A stretch of 64,000 nucleotides of DNA from Staphylococcus cornubiensis (GCF_900183575.1 NZ_FXUZ01000005.1:62001-126000), one strand, 5' to 3'. Positions 40,202 through 49,438 are shown, counted from the first letter of the stretch. Made by a program: numbers and translations. The notes: generated from the sequence alone by a model not told the origin.

Positions 40202-42193
40202 ATGGATAATAAAAAGCTAGAACAATTGAAAAATGATGAAAAAAACAATGATGGTAAAGCAATGACGACGAATAACGGTGTCAAAGTGAGTGAGGATGAA
40301 AACACCTTAACTGTCGGGGAACGTGGCCCGAGTTTACTAGAAGATTTCCATTTTAGAGAAAAAATCATGCACTTTGACCACGAACGTATCCCAGAAAGAA
40401 TTGTTCATGCACGTGGATTTGGTGCTCATGGTGAATTCCAAGTATACAAAGATTTATCAGAGTACACTTCTGCAGACTTTTTAACGCATCCAGAAAAAAC
40501 AACACCTGTATTTGTAAGATTTTCGACTGTACAAGGTTCTAAAGGTTCACCAGATACAGTGAGAGACGTACGTGGTTTTGCGACAAAATTCTATACCGAT
40601 GAAGGGATTTTCGATCTCGTAGGTAACGACATTCCAGTATTCTTCATTCAAGATGCGATTAAGTTCCCTGATTTAATTCATGCCGTTAAACCTGAACCAC
40701 ATAACGAAATGCCACAAGGCGGAAGTGCCCACGATACTTTTTGGGATTTCTTTTCACAAAACCCTGAATCAACACATACGACATTTTGGGCAATGAGTGA
40801 CCGTGGCATTCCGAAAAACTTTAGACAAGTGGAAGGATTCGGTGTGCACACATTCCGTCTCGTCAATCGTGAAGGGCAATCTTATTTTGTGAAGTTTCAT
40901 TGGAAGCCATTGCACGGTTTAGAGTCATTGGTTTGGGATGAAGCGCAAATTTTATCCGGTAAAGATATCGACTTCCACCGTAAAGACTTGTACGAATCCA
41001 TCGAAAAAGGCGATTACCCTGCCTGGGAGCTCGGTCTTCAAATCATTCGTCCAGAACAAGAATTCGACTTTGATTTTGATATTTTAGACCCAACAAAAAT
41101 TTGGCCAGAAGATCAAGTGCCCGTTGAAATTGTAGGTAAAATGACGCTCAATCACAATGTGTCTAACGTATTTGACGAAACAGAACAAGCAGCATTCCAT
41201 CCGGGTCATATTGTGCCTGGCATTGACTTTTCAAATGATCCTTTATTACAAGGTCGCTTATTCTCATATACAGATACGCAAATTTCAAGATTGGGTGGAC
41301 CTAACTTTAACCAAATCCCAATCAACCGTCCTGTCAATGAAGTACACAACAATCAACGTGACGCCATGCACCAAATGAATGTACACCAAGGACAAACGGC
41401 TTACCATAAAAATGCGTTAAACAACAACGACCCGCACACAACACCGAGAGAAGAAGGCGGTTATGAACATTATCAAGAAAAAGTGGAAGGTCATAAAATT
41501 AGAAAACGCAGCGCAAGTTTTGAAGACTATTATAGTCAAGCAAAATTGTATTTAAATAGTTTAACACCCGCTGAATACGAGCATATGGCTGCAGGTTTCT
41601 CATTTGAAATTGGCATGTGCAAGTCTGTGATGGTCAAACAAAACGCCGTTAACCAATTGAATAAAGTAGATCGCCAATTAGCGGAAACAGTTGCGGCAAA
41701 TGTTGGCGTGTCTGTCCCAGAAGAAAATGAAGAAGTACAGTCTACAGCGAAAGACAGTCAACTCACAATGGAAAAATTTGATATCCCATTACCAGGGCAT
41801 TCTGTAGCTGTGTTAGTCAGTGGTGAAATGAGCGAGGACATATTAAAATCTTATGTGAAAGTATTTACAGACAATAAGCTGAATTATGCGTTCGTCGGTA
41901 AACAGCCTCGTGCGATTGATGAAGATTTCGGTATCACTGAAACTTATGATACCGCACACCCTACGCTATTCGACAGTGTGATTGTATTATCAGATGGCTC
42001 AGACCTATTGCCAGAAGTAGAAGAATTTGCGGAAATGACGTATAAACATAAAAAACCATTAGTGGTGAATGAAAAAGCCGCGGATCAATTCAAAGGTTCA
42101 AAAATCGATCTCAACGCACCCGGTGTCTTCACATCAGATGAACCCGATACGATTGTACAAGCATTTGATCGCGTGAGATATTGGGACCGTTAA
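40202..42193 (+). CDS. katE: Large-subunit (clade 2) catalase with C-terminal flavodoxin/GATase-like domain
   Basis: A 663-residue haem catalase. The distal histidine lies in ERIVHARGFGAHG and the proximal tyrosine in RLFSYTDTQISRLG. The last about 150 residues (from DIPLPGHSVAVLVSGEMSED) form the DJ-1/amidotransferase-like domain typical of HPII-type enzymes. The standard S. aureus KatA is about 505 residues and lacks it. The ATG at 40202 follows GGAAGGAGC. It decomposes H2O2. Confidence 0.93.
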   Translation: MDNKKLEQLKNDEKNNDGKAMTTNNGVKVSEDENTLTVGERGPSLLEDFHFREKIMHFDHERIPERIVHARGFGAHGEFQVYKDLSEYTSADFLTHPEKTTPVFVRFSTVQGSKGSPDTVRDVRGFATKFYTDEGIFDLVGNDIPVFFIQDAIKFPDLIHAVKPEPHNEMPQGGSAHDTFWDFFSQNPESTHTTFWAMSDRGIPKNFRQVEGFGVHTFRLVNREGQSYFVKFHWKPLHGLESLVWDEAQILSGKDIDFHRKDLYESIEKGDYPAWELGLQIIRPEQEFDFDFDILDPTKIWPEDQVPVEIVGKMTLNHNVSNVFDETEQAAFHPGHIVPGIDFSNDPLLQGRLFSYTDTQISRLGGPNFNQIPINRPVNEVHNNQRDAMHQMNVHQGQTAYHKNALNNNDPHTTPREEGGYEHYQEKVEGHKIRKRSASFEDYYSQAKLYLNSLTPAEYEHMAAGFSFEIGMCKSVMVKQNAVNQLNKVDRQLAETVAANVGVSVPEENEEVQSTAKDSQLTMEKFDIPLPGHSVAVLVSGEMSEDILKSYVKVFTDNKLNYAFVGKQPRAIDEDFGITETYDTAHPTLFDSVIVLSDGSDLLPEVEEFAEMTYKHKKPLVVNEKAADQFKGSKIDLNAPGVFTSDEPDTIVQAFDRVRYWDR

Positions 42194-42209
42194 GTGAATA
42201 GAAGAAATC

Positions 42210-42247
42210 AACCCCGTACCCTACAATTGATGAGGGACGGGGTTTTG
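42210..42247 (+). terminator. Catalase terminator
   Basis: AACCCCGTACCCT/AGGGACGGGGTT stem followed by a T-run. Confidence 0.88.
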
Positions 42248-42310
42248 ATTTGCACGTTTTTTAAAATGATTCACTCAAAATATTTTTACCACTTTCGGTC
42301 TCATTTATAT

Positions 42311-43543
42311 CTACTCATCTGCCATTAACATTAAGTCATTCATTTTCTTGATTTCCTTATCCGTTACATAAAAAAGCGAAATCACTAAACTCGCGATACT
42401 TACTAAAATAAAATTGATATTTATCGTACCAAAAATTTGAGGTAAAATCCCACCAGTGAACGCGCCAAATGGTATCAAAATACTTAATAGCGTTTCATTT
42501 GTAGTTGCTACACGACCTAGCATATTTTTAGGTGGCAATAATTGAAATGCGTTGATAAATGCTAAGTTGATAATTCCAATCATGATATTTGAAACTAAAA
42601 ACATCGGTAAAATATAAACATAACTTGCATTGATGAATAGATAGATAAATAACCATATGATGGACAGTATGAAAAAACTGCTAAATAGTAATTTGCTAAA
42701 CTTGATATATCCAATGATTCTTGGTCCCACTAGGTAACCTAAGATAAGCCCTAGACCATTAACAAATAATATCAATGAAAACACTTTACTATCGTTTCCT
42801 TCTAGCACAGCTATTTTAGGATAAATTACCGTTACGGCTGAAATAGAAAAGTTGATTACGGACAGCGGAAGTAAAAGTTTTAATATTTTAGGGCTCGATA
42901 CGTATTTCGTCCCTTCTTTCAAATCTGCTAAATAACGACTTAATATTCGGTCGCTAGCTTCTATATTATCTTTATGATGAATTGTTGTTGAATTTATTCT
43001 AAGCAGTTTAAATACAAAAAAGGCCACAACAAATATGATGACATTGAATGAAAAGATATTCACTATCAAAAATATACTGAGTAAAACCCCAACTAAAGCA
43101 TCTAATACCACATCTAGCCCTTTATATGTCATTTGAAATATTGCATTATATTTAATCACTTGATGCTCATCGGTAGACAATTTGGGAATAAGTACACTTT
43201 CTGCAGGATAAATCACAGACGAAAATAGCGTAGACATACTTAACAATATGTACAAAATAAGCAAATGATGATGATCTAGTAAGAAATACAAAGACATCAG
43301 CATCACTATAAAAACTTGTGCAAGTGTACTGATACATAAGATTTTTTTAATATTATATCTATCTAAAATGGGCCCTAAAAAGAACATGAATACATCAATA
43401 ACCCCTAAGATGACACCAATGATGCCTAAGTATAACGTGTTATGATAAGTGACAGCTACATACCACGTTAATGAGATGAGTATGATACTATCTCCAATAT
43501 TTGTTAGCACTCGTCCAAAAAGTAACTTGTGAACTTCTTTCAT
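42311..43543 (-). CDS. MFS permease
   Basis: A membrane protein of about 410 residues and 12 helices. It opens VHKLLFGRVLTNIGDSIILI, as in the MFS3/enterobactin-exporter-like group, and the motif GPILDRYNIKKI follows helix 2. The ATG at 43543 follows GGGTGGGTG. The substrate is unknown. Confidence 0.82.
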   Translation of the reverse strand: MKEVHKLLFGRVLTNIGDSIILISLTWYVAVTYHNTLYLGIIGVILGVIDVFMFFLGPILDRYNIKKILCISTLAQVFIVMLMSLYFLLDHHHLLILYILLSMSTLFSSVIYPAESVLIPKLSTDEHQVIKYNAIFQMTYKGLDVVLDALVGVLLSIFLIVNIFSFNVIIFVVAFFVFKLLRINSTTIHHKDNIEASDRILSRYLADLKEGTKYVSSPKILKLLLPLSVINFSISAVTVIYPKIAVLEGNDSKVFSLILFVNGLGLILGYLVGPRIIGYIKFSKLLFSSFFILSIIWLFIYLFINASYVYILPMFLVSNIMIGIINLAFINAFQLLPPKNMLGRVATTNETLLSILIPFGAFTGGILPQIFGTININFILVSIASLVISLFYVTDKEIKKMNDLMLMADE

Positions 43544-43587
43544 TTCACCCACCCCACACATTGTTCAATAAAACCTTTAATCCATCA

Positions 43588-43719
43588 CTATTTGATTCTT
43601 CTTCCTTGCACATCTATTTTAATAATTGGCTCATCCTTAGTTTGTGTATAAGTCGCTACAACTTCACCTTCTTTATCTCTCAAATTGACATACCAATCAT
43701 GTGATTTATTAAATCTCAC
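43588..43719 (-). CDS. Small hypothetical protein coupled to the HTH gene
   Basis: A 43-codon frame starts at GTG (43719), three bases after the HTH gene stop, with AAGG upstream. It encodes a basic, beta-rich peptide (RFNKSHDWYVNLRDKEGEVV). The tight spacing suggests a two-gene unit with the regulator. I do not recognise it. Confidence 0.5.
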   Translation of the reverse strand: MRFNKSHDWYVNLRDKEGEVVATYTQTKDEPIIKIDVQGRRIK

Positions 43720-43721
43720 AA

Positions 43722-43916
43722 CTAACCTTGTCCCTCAATCTTACATTGATACGCATACAACTTTTCAGCAGTTTGTAGTGTAATCCCTTCAAGCTCACGT
43801 TTACCATTTCTTAAATCACTTATTCTCCCTGTACTAACACCTGTTTCTTGATGAATTTTATATGCACTTACCTGACTGTTAAGCAAACGTTCAATCGTCT
43901 TTTTGTATTCTGACAA
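43722..43916 (-). CDS. Small helix-turn-helix DNA-binding protein
   Basis: About 64 residues with an XRE-like HTH (SAYKIHQETGVSTGRISDLRNG) and little else. I favour a TTG start at 43916 because AAGGTG lies 6 bases ahead. An in-frame ATG at 43931 lacks a ribosome-binding site. Such mini-regulators are common on phages, islands and toxin-antitoxin loci. It sits near the 3' side of rpsR, another known island site in staphylococci. Confidence 0.75.
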   Translation of the reverse strand: MSEYKKTIERLLNSQVSAYKIHQETGVSTGRISDLRNGKRELEGITLQTAEKLYAYQCKIEGQG

Positions 43917-44031
43917 TGTGCTCACCTTCATATCTATAACTTAATTTTCGCATATGCAAAATTCTCACTAACTTAATTATTTGTGGGATAAGAAAAATGA
44001 ATACTGTCATTCCTAACTTGACTAAACTCAT

Positions 44032-44060
44032 TTGAAATCCTCACTATTTCAATGTATAAT
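44032..44060 (+). promoter_or_regulatory. Strong promoter driving an RNA antisense to the 48-residue peptide gene
   Basis: TTGAAA (44032-44037) and TATAAT (44055-44060) are exactly 17 bp apart. No plus-strand reading frame of any length follows. The next structures are hairpins and a T-run. Confidence 0.75.
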
Positions 44061-44066
44061 GTGAGT

Positions 44067-44132
44067 GTAAGCAGAGGGAGCCACGAATGACTCCCGAAAC
44101 AATTAATCAATATCTTGATTGTCTGGCTTTTT
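44067..44132 (+). ncRNA. Predicted short antisense RNA (antitoxin-like)
   Basis: It would start about 7 bp after the TATAAT at 44055. It contains a GGGAG/CTCCC hairpin (44076-44095), then AATCAATATCTTGATT and a CTTTTT tract near 44128-44132. Its last about 30 bases are complementary to the 3' end of the peptide reading frame on the other strand. This is the layout of convergent type I antitoxins. Confidence 0.55.
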
Positions 44133-44249
44133 GCTAACTAATAGATAGCTTATATGCCACAATCTCAATTGTCTTAGCACTAACGGTAGAATGAGTACAA
44201 TCGCAACTTGTACATCTCTACTTGTTAGTGCTTTTATTATTTCGTGCAT
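44103..44249 (-). CDS. 48-residue hydrophobic peptide, candidate type I toxin
   Basis: The ATG at 44249 follows GGGAGGTGAG. The peptide opens MHEIIKALTSRDVQVAIVLI, and the hydrophobic core VQVAIVLILPLVL is followed by basic residues and a polar tail ending DNQDID. Size and shape fit membrane-acting type I toxins, but I do not recognise the family. The 5' leader can form TTACTC/GAGTGTAA next to the Shine-Dalgarno, and GGGA/TCCC around it. An antisense promoter faces it from the 3' side. Confidence 0.6.
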   Translation of the reverse strand: MHEIIKALTSRDVQVAIVLILPLVLRQLRLWHISYLLVSKKPDNQDID

Positions 44250-44302
44250 TGGGACTCTCACCTCCCTTACACTCAATGAGTAAGCTATTGCTCACATTAA
44301 TT

Positions 44303-44331
44303 ATAATATCACCCAATTGGGAAATATACAA
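44303..44331 (-). promoter_or_regulatory. Promoter of the 48-residue peptide gene
   Basis: Minus-strand TTGTAT (44326-44331) and TATTAT (44303-44308) with 17-bp spacing. The leader to the ATG would be about 47 nt. Confidence 0.5.
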
Positions 44332-44354
44332 CAAATTTTGTAAATTATCTAGCT

Positions 44355-44522
44355 CTAAAGTAAATTTGAATATCTAAATTCATAAATACATTCTACATAA
44401 TACATTCCTTTGTTAAATTTAACGCTCTCCCATTCAACTTTCAAATAGTCAGTTATGAGTTCTGTATGTTCTTCAATTTCTTTATTGCTTATTTCTTTTT
44501 CAATTATATATACTATCTTCAC
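44355..44522 (-). CDS. Small hypothetical protein
   Basis: A 55-codon frame from GTG (44522), with a weak AAAGA upstream. It encodes a charged peptide with coiled-coil character (IIEKEISNKEIEEHTELITD) and an aromatic C-terminus (MYYVECIYEFRY). I do not recognise it. It could be an intact small accessory gene or a remnant. Confidence 0.45.
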   Translation of the reverse strand: MKIVYIIEKEISNKEIEEHTELITDYLKVEWESVKFNKGMYYVECIYEFRYSNLL

Positions 44523-44558
44523 TCTTTGTTAAAGATATTTATTGAGTGATAGATATAT

Positions 44559-44597
44559 AAAAACCCCATACACCTCAATAGATGTACGGGGTTTTTA
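44559..44597. terminator. rpsR terminator
   Basis: AAAAACCCC/GGGGTTTTT arms with inner TACA/TGTA pairing; T-runs on both strands. Confidence 0.92.
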
Positions 44598-44606
44598 TAT
44601 ATTGGC

Positions 44607-44849
44607 TTACGCTTCGTCTTTAACGAATGGTAATAATGCCATATGACGTGCACGTTTGATCGCTGTAGTCAACATACGTTGATATTTAGCTGAAGTTCCT
44701 GTTACACGACGTGGTAAAATTTTACCGCGTTCTGAGATAAAACGTTTTAATAACTCAGTATCTTTGTAGTCGATGTGTGTAATACCGTTTGCTGTGAAAT
44801 AACAAACTTTTTTACGACGACGACCGCCTCTTCTTGGTCCACCTGCCAT
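44607..44849 (-). CDS. rpsR: 30S ribosomal protein S18
   Basis: An 80-residue S18 with a basic N-terminus ([16 protein letters not shown]) and [20 protein letters not shown]. It is the third gene of rpsF-ssb-rpsR. In S. aureus the 3' end of this gene is the integration site of the SaPI4 family. Confidence 0.98.
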   Translation of the reverse strand: MAGGPRRGGRRRKKVCYFTANGITHIDYKDTELLKRFISERGKILPRRVTGTSAKYQRMLTTAIKRARHMALLPFVKDEA

Positions 44850-44901
44850 GATTTGTGCCTCCCTTACATTAAAGATTGTTTTCTATACGTTCAGATTGTC
44901 A

Positions 44902-45408
44902 TTAGAATGGTAAATCATCATCGCTAATATCGATAGGTCCGTTCGCATTCGCAAATGGATTATCATTAGCAGGTTGATGATTATTGTTTTGATAAGACGA
45001 ATTTTGGCCTTGTTGTTGTCCACCGAATCCTTGGCCGTAGCTATCGAATTGGTTGCCTTGGTTTTGGTTCGCGTGACGTTGGTTTTGTGATTTAGGCTCA
45101 AGGAATTGAACACTATCACATACCACTTCAGTGACGAATACACGTCGGCCTTCTTGGTTCTCGTAACTGCGTGATTGTAAGCGACCATCAACGCCAGCTA
45201 GACTTCCTTTAAACAAGAAATTGTTAACATTTTCTGCTTGTTTACGGAAAACTACACAGTTAATGAAGTCTGCTTCACGTTCCCCTTGCGCATTCGTAAA
45301 TGTACGATTAACCGCTAAGGTAAATGTCGCTACACCTACGCCTGAGGGTGTCGTTCTGTATTCTGGATCTTTAGTTAAGCGACCTACTAATACGACTCTA
45401 TTAAGCAT
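44902..45408 (-). CDS. ssb: Single-stranded DNA-binding protein
   Basis: A 168-residue SSB. An OB-fold domain (about 1-106, [20 protein letters not shown]) is followed by a Q/N/G-rich linker and the conserved acidic tip DISDDDLPF that binds repair proteins. It lies between rpsF and rpsR. Confidence 0.98.
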   Translation of the reverse strand: MLNRVVLVGRLTKDPEYRTTPSGVGVATFTLAVNRTFTNAQGEREADFINCVVFRKQAENVNNFLFKGSLAGVDGRLQSRSYENQEGRRVFVTEVVCDSVQFLEPKSQNQRHANQNQGNQFDSYGQGFGGQQQGQNSSYQNNNHQPANDNPFANANGPIDISDDDLPF

Positions 45409-45430
45409 TTACACGCCCCCAATTATTCTA

Positions 45431-45727
45431 TTACTTGTTTTCGTCTTCACGGACAACGATGTAACGAATGATATCGTCATTGATTTTAGCTAAACGTTGG
45501 AATTCGTCAGTAGCTTTGTTGTTTTCAGATTGGATACGTACGATGTTGTAGTAACCATCTTTGAAGTCTTCAATTTCATAAGCTAAGCGACGTTTACCCC
45601 AGTCCTTAGTTTCTAATACCTCAGAACCTTCAGAAGCTAAAATTCCGTTAAAACGTTCAACTACTGCTTTACGTGCTTCTTCTTCAATGTTTGGACGCAC
45701 GATGTACATTACTTCATATGTTCTCAT
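45431..45727 (-). CDS. rpsF: 30S ribosomal protein S6
   Basis: A 98-residue S6 opening [19 protein letters not shown], with the usual [18 protein letters not shown]. It is the first gene of rpsF-ssb-rpsR, behind a structured leader. Confidence 0.98.
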   Translation of the reverse strand: MRTYEVMYIVRPNIEEEARKAVVERFNGILASEGSEVLETKDWGKRRLAYEIEDFKDGYYNIVRIQSENNKATDEFQRLAKINDDIIRYIVVREDENK

Positions 45728-45813
45728 TGTATATTGGCACCTCCTTATGGTCTATGCGGCTTATCAAAATTCAAATGATAAGCAAGGAATAATTTTCATT
45801 ACTCACATTCAAA
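45728..45813 (-). promoter_or_regulatory. Probable S6:S18-binding leader of rpsF
   Basis: The minus-strand leader contains an 8-bp hairpin GCTTATCA/TGATAAGC (45759-45783) ending in a CCG trinucleotide. This is the feature recognised by the S6:S18 heterodimer in this operon's autoregulatory leader. The match to the full consensus is not checked. Confidence 0.5.
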
Positions 45814-45814
45814 G

Positions 45815-45843
45815 ATTGTATCATAGCCCCTTACAAATTACAA
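45815..45843 (-). promoter_or_regulatory. rpsF operon promoter
   Basis: Minus-strand TTGTAA (45838-45843) and TACAAT (45815-45820) with 17-bp spacing. Confidence 0.7.
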
Positions 45844-45970
45844 TATCTTTCACGAATTCCTCAATTTAAATTGTTCGCTTGCCTCATTTGATTAGCACCC
45901 CATTAAAATTCTAATAAATTAAAACGCTTTCTCCTTAATCGAATTCAAAATTAATCACTTTTTATTTTTA

Positions 45971-45986
45971 ATTAAGAAACAGTTAA
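45971..45986 (+). promoter_or_regulatory. SaeR-like box upstream of sbi
   Basis: ATTAA-GAAACA-GTTAA differs from the SaeR consensus GTTAA-N6-GTTAA by one base. It lies about 24 bp ahead of a TATATT -10 (46010-46015). sbi is a known SaeRS target in S. aureus. Confidence 0.65.
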
Positions 45987-46071
45987 TTTTTATCGCCATT
46001 AAAACGTGGTATATTTTTTTGTGTTAAGAAGAACAAATCAAACCGCTTAGAAAAATAGAAAGGGAATGAAC

Positions 46072-47634
46072 ATGAAAACTAAATACACATCAAAATTATT
46101 AATTGGGGCAGCAACATTATCTTTAGCAACATTTATTTCACAAGGAAACGCAGATGCAAGCGAGAAAACATCATCACTCGCAGACGCACAACCAGCAACT
46201 TTTGAATCAGCAAACGTTTCACCTGAACAAAAAGCATTCTACCAAGTATTACACATGGATGGCATTTCAGAAAGTCAACGTGACCAATACATTAAACAAC
46301 TTCATGAAGATCCAAGTAGCGCACAAAACGTATTTTCAGAATCAATTAAAGATGCGACAAACCCTGAGCGTCGTGTAGCACAACAAAATGCATTTTACGG
46401 TTTATTACATAACGAAGACTTATCAGACAAACAACGTGATGCTTACATCGAAGAAATCAAAGAAAATCCTGATCAAAGCCAAGATGTATTCGTAAAATCA
46501 TTAAACAGCACACCTGAAGTTGCACCTCAAGCTGAAGAACCAAAAGCACCTCACAACCCTATTTTAGAGAAAGAAAACCAAAGCATTGCTGATGCTAAAA
46601 ATGCACTTCAAGCTTTACAACAAGAAGACACAATTCAAAATAGACGTGCAGCACAACGCGCAATCAACAAATTACCAAAAAATAGAGTTAACGTTGATGA
46701 CTTCCAAAAACAATTAGAAGCAATCAATGGCCCACGTGATGCAGAAATTAAAGCTAAAGCTAACCAAAAAGAACTTCAAATTGGACAATCACCTGATGTT
46801 GAAAAAACACCAGTACCAATTGAAAATCCTGAAGCTAATACAGAACAAAAACCTGAAGCTAAAGTAGAAAACGAAGCAAATGAAGCACCAAAAGTTGAGA
46901 AGAAGCCTGAAGTAAAAAAAGAAAACAAAACTGACAAAGCAAATGACAGTAAAAAAGCTAAACCTGAAGCTGAATCTAAAACAGCACCTAAGGCAGAAGA
47001 AAAATCTCAAACTGAAAAATCATCTGAAACTAAAAAATTAGATGAAGCTAACAAAACAAATGAAGAATCTAAAAAAGTAAACCCATCAGTTGAGTCTAAA
47101 AATGATACAAAAGCAGTTGCACCTGTATTACCTAAAACAGGCGAAACAAACTCAACAACTTCAACACTTTCAAGTTACTGGAACGGTTTTAAAAACAGTG
47201 TAACTAATGGTTATAATTATGTTAAAGATGGCGTGACTAGTGGCTATAATTACATTAAGAATGGTGTAACAAGTGGCTATGAATATTTAAAGAAGCAATA
47301 CGACGAGATTACAGAAAAATATAATAATGCAAAAACTTACACAGATTTATATTTCAAATACAAAAATACAATTGATCAGTCTGTACTTGTTATACTTGGA
47401 AAAAATGGGTCTAACTCATACATCAAACCATTAGACATCGATGACAAAGCTAACGTATTTTCTAAATCATATGCACATACAAGAAACTTTGTAACAGAAA
47501 GCATTAATACAGGCAAAGTTTTATACACATTATATGAAAATCCAAAAGTGGTAAAAACAGCTATTGAGACAGCTAAAACTGTTAACACATTGAAAAACGC
47601 ATTTGGCAGTTTATTCGGCGGTTTCTTCAAATAA
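46072..47634 (+). CDS. sbi: Sbi-type immunoglobulin- and complement-binding protein
   Basis: A 520-residue protein. A signal peptide (cleavage near ADA-SEK) precedes two protein-A-like IgG-binding three-helix modules, AFYQVLHMDGISESQRDQYI and AFYGLLHNEDLSDKQRDAYI. One C3-binding module like Sbi-IV follows (SIENRRLAQR-type IQNRRAAQRAINKLP). The module corresponding to Sbi-III seems absent. A long K/E/P linker leads to LPKTG (residues 353-357), then about 163 residues of the Sbi tyrosine-rich C-terminal domain, including TESINTGKVLYTLYENP. LPKTG lacks the following hydrophobic/basic tail, so sortase anchoring is doubtful. The ATG at 46072 follows AAGGG. Confidence 0.93.
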   Translation: MKTKYTSKLLIGAATLSLATFISQGNADASEKTSSLADAQPATFESANVSPEQKAFYQVLHMDGISESQRDQYIKQLHEDPSSAQNVFSESIKDATNPERRVAQQNAFYGLLHNEDLSDKQRDAYIEEIKENPDQSQDVFVKSLNSTPEVAPQAEEPKAPHNPILEKENQSIADAKNALQALQQEDTIQNRRAAQRAINKLPKNRVNVDDFQKQLEAINGPRDAEIKAKANQKELQIGQSPDVEKTPVPIENPEANTEQKPEAKVENEANEAPKVEKKPEVKKENKTDKANDSKKAKPEAESKTAPKAEEKSQTEKSSETKKLDEANKTNEESKKVNPSVESKNDTKAVAPVLPKTGETNSTTSTLSSYWNGFKNSVTNGYNYVKDGVTSGYNYIKNGVTSGYEYLKKQYDEITEKYNNAKTYTDLYFKYKNTIDQSVLVILGKNGSNSYIKPLDIDDKANVFSKSYAHTRNFVTESINTGKVLYTLYENPKVVKTAIETAKTVNTLKNAFGSLFGGFFK

Positions 47635-47640
47635 AAATTA

Positions 47641-47695
47641 AAAGAGACACACATCATTGTTGACACTGTACTACAATGATATGTGCCTCTTTTTT
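47641..47695. terminator. Bidirectional sbi terminator
   Basis: Long stem with arms AAGAG-CACA-CATCATTGT and ACAATGATATGTG-CTCTT, with a T-run, between convergent genes. Confidence 0.9.
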
Positions 47696-47700
47696 ATATC

Positions 47701-48510
47701 CTATTTTGTTAATAGCTTGTCCGAATTAAATCGTTTTGAAATGGCTAAATATACGACGAGATCTAACACGATTAACACTACGACGAGAATGACTGAAATC
47801 ATCGGTCCAAACAAAAATACCCCATTTGCTTGAGAAATAATGAACCCAATAATCGGTAAAATTAAAATCATTGATATCGATTGCGCTGATTTACTTGTGT
47901 TCACTCGTTGCGATACAGCGACAACGAGCGAAATGGATAAAAATGTAATTAACGGCGCAATAAGAAATGTCACCATTAGCCAACTAAAATTCGGGAAAAT
48001 CATCTCGCCTAACACTTTGACACCGTAAGTATTAACAATAATCCCATAAATCAATACGGAGATCCAAGTGAGCAAAATTGACGGAATGCCTGCAACTAAA
48101 ATCTTACCGAGCATCAATTCTTTATTTGTAATCGGCGTATAAAGTAATCCTTCAATCGTTTTATGCTCTTTTTCACCTGTAAAGCTTGTAGTAGCTAACA
48201 TACTGGAAACAAATACCGGTATCAGAATAAAAAATGGAATAAAGAAATACATCAAAACCGCATAGACAATACCGTGATGATGGTCGATAGATTTCGGTAT
48301 CACTTGTTCAGGCAACTGGTCAATGAACGTACGTGCACCACCAATGTAATCGACGACACTAAAACTGACGTCACCAATAACAATCGCTAATGGAAATACC
48401 AAACTGAAAATAAATGGAACAATCAATACCGACACAAAAACGCCACGATCACTTCTAATGTCTAGAGCGTCTTTATAAACAATTGTAAAGACATGCTTCA
48501 TATTAATCAT
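47701..48510 (-). CDS. ABC-2-type permease
   Basis: A membrane protein of about 269 residues and six helices, with the ABC-2 motif FTGEKEHKTIEGLLYTPITN. Its likely ATG at 48510 overlaps the ATPase stop by 8 bp, so the two are coupled. The NatB-like layout suggests export of an ion or small molecule. The substrate is unknown. Confidence 0.85.
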   Translation of the reverse strand: MINMKHVFTIVYKDALDIRSDRGVFVSVLIVPFIFSLVFPLAIVIGDVSFSVVDYIGGARTFIDQLPEQVIPKSIDHHHGIVYAVLMYFFIPFFILIPVFVSSMLATTSFTGEKEHKTIEGLLYTPITNKELMLGKILVAGIPSILLTWISVLIYGIIVNTYGVKVLGEMIFPNFSWLMVTFLIAPLITFLSISLVVAVSQRVNTSKSAQSISMILILPIIGFIISQANGVFLFGPMISVILVVVLIVLDLVVYLAISKRFNSDKLLTK

Positions 48511-49438
48511 GTTGCACCACATCCATTTTCTTGAAGTATAATTCTTTAATCGTATGTTGAACTTCAGTGACCGTATATACATCCAACTGGTGCTCAATAA
48601 ACAGCTTGATTACCTGGGAAATATCGTGATACGCCTCCACTTTCACGCGAATATATCCTGTTTTGTCACTATTTTCTTTAGCAACAAATGTCTGCTCTTG
48701 CTCCAATAATGCCAATGCACGTGCCACATCACTCACATGAATATCAAATTCCACTTGTGGCCACGCTTCACGCAACAAATCCTCCGCACGTCCTGAAGCA
48801 ATAAAGCGGCCTTGATCCATCATGAAAATATGGTCTGCAATTTGTTCTAGCCCTTGTAAATGATGTGTACACATAAATACCGTCATCTGATTTTCACGCA
48901 CTTGCTTTTGTAAATATGTGTTCAACGATTCAGAAGCTGACGGATCCAAACCAGACGTTGGTTCATCTAAAATCAATAATTTCGGTTGATGAATGAGCGC
49001 ACGTATAATCGCTACTTTTTGTTTCAACCCTTTACTCAACGTTCCAACTTTACTTTTTTTACGCTCAGTTAGCTCAAAATAAGTTAATAACGCATCAATT
49101 CTGCCGTCAATCTCTGCTTTTGGCACATCATAAAAACGTGCCCATATTTTTAAATTTTCATATACCGTTAAGTTTTCATACAAATTGCCATCATTTTGTA
49201 CACCCATTTGTTTGCGTACATGTTCAAAATGGGGATCTGTCGTCTTGACACCAAACACTTCAATTTCGCCATGCGTCGGTTGAAGCAACCCTGTCAATAA
49301 TCGTACTGTTGTTGTTTTCCCTACACCGTTTGGCCCCAAAATCGCATTAATCGTTCCCGCTTCCAAAGTAAATGAAATATCATTAATCACATTTTTACCA
49401 TTCAATGTTTTTTGTAGCTGGTCTACACGGACTAACAT
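48503..49438 (-). CDS. ABC transporter ATPase (NatA-like)
   Basis: About 311 residues: Walker A GPNGVGKTT, a signature-type TLSKGLKQKVAI, Walker B LLILDEPTSGLDP, H-loop FMCTHHL and a C-terminal regulatory extension. The ATG at 49438 follows GAGAGGTGAGG. It is an export partner of the downstream permease. Confidence 0.88.
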   Translation of the reverse strand: MLVRVDQLQKTLNGKNVINDISFTLEAGTINAILGPNGVGKTTTVRLLTGLLQPTHGEIEVFGVKTTDPHFEHVRKQMGVQNDGNLYENLTVYENLKIWARFYDVPKAEIDGRIDALLTYFELTERKKSKVGTLSKGLKQKVAIIRALIHQPKLLILDEPTSGLDPSASESLNTYLQKQVRENQMTVFMCTHHLQGLEQIADHIFMMDQGRFIASGRAEDLLREAWPQVEFDIHVSDVARALALLEQEQTFVAKENSDKTGYIRVKVEAYHDISQVIKLFIEHQLDVYTVTEVQHTIKELYFKKMDVVQHD

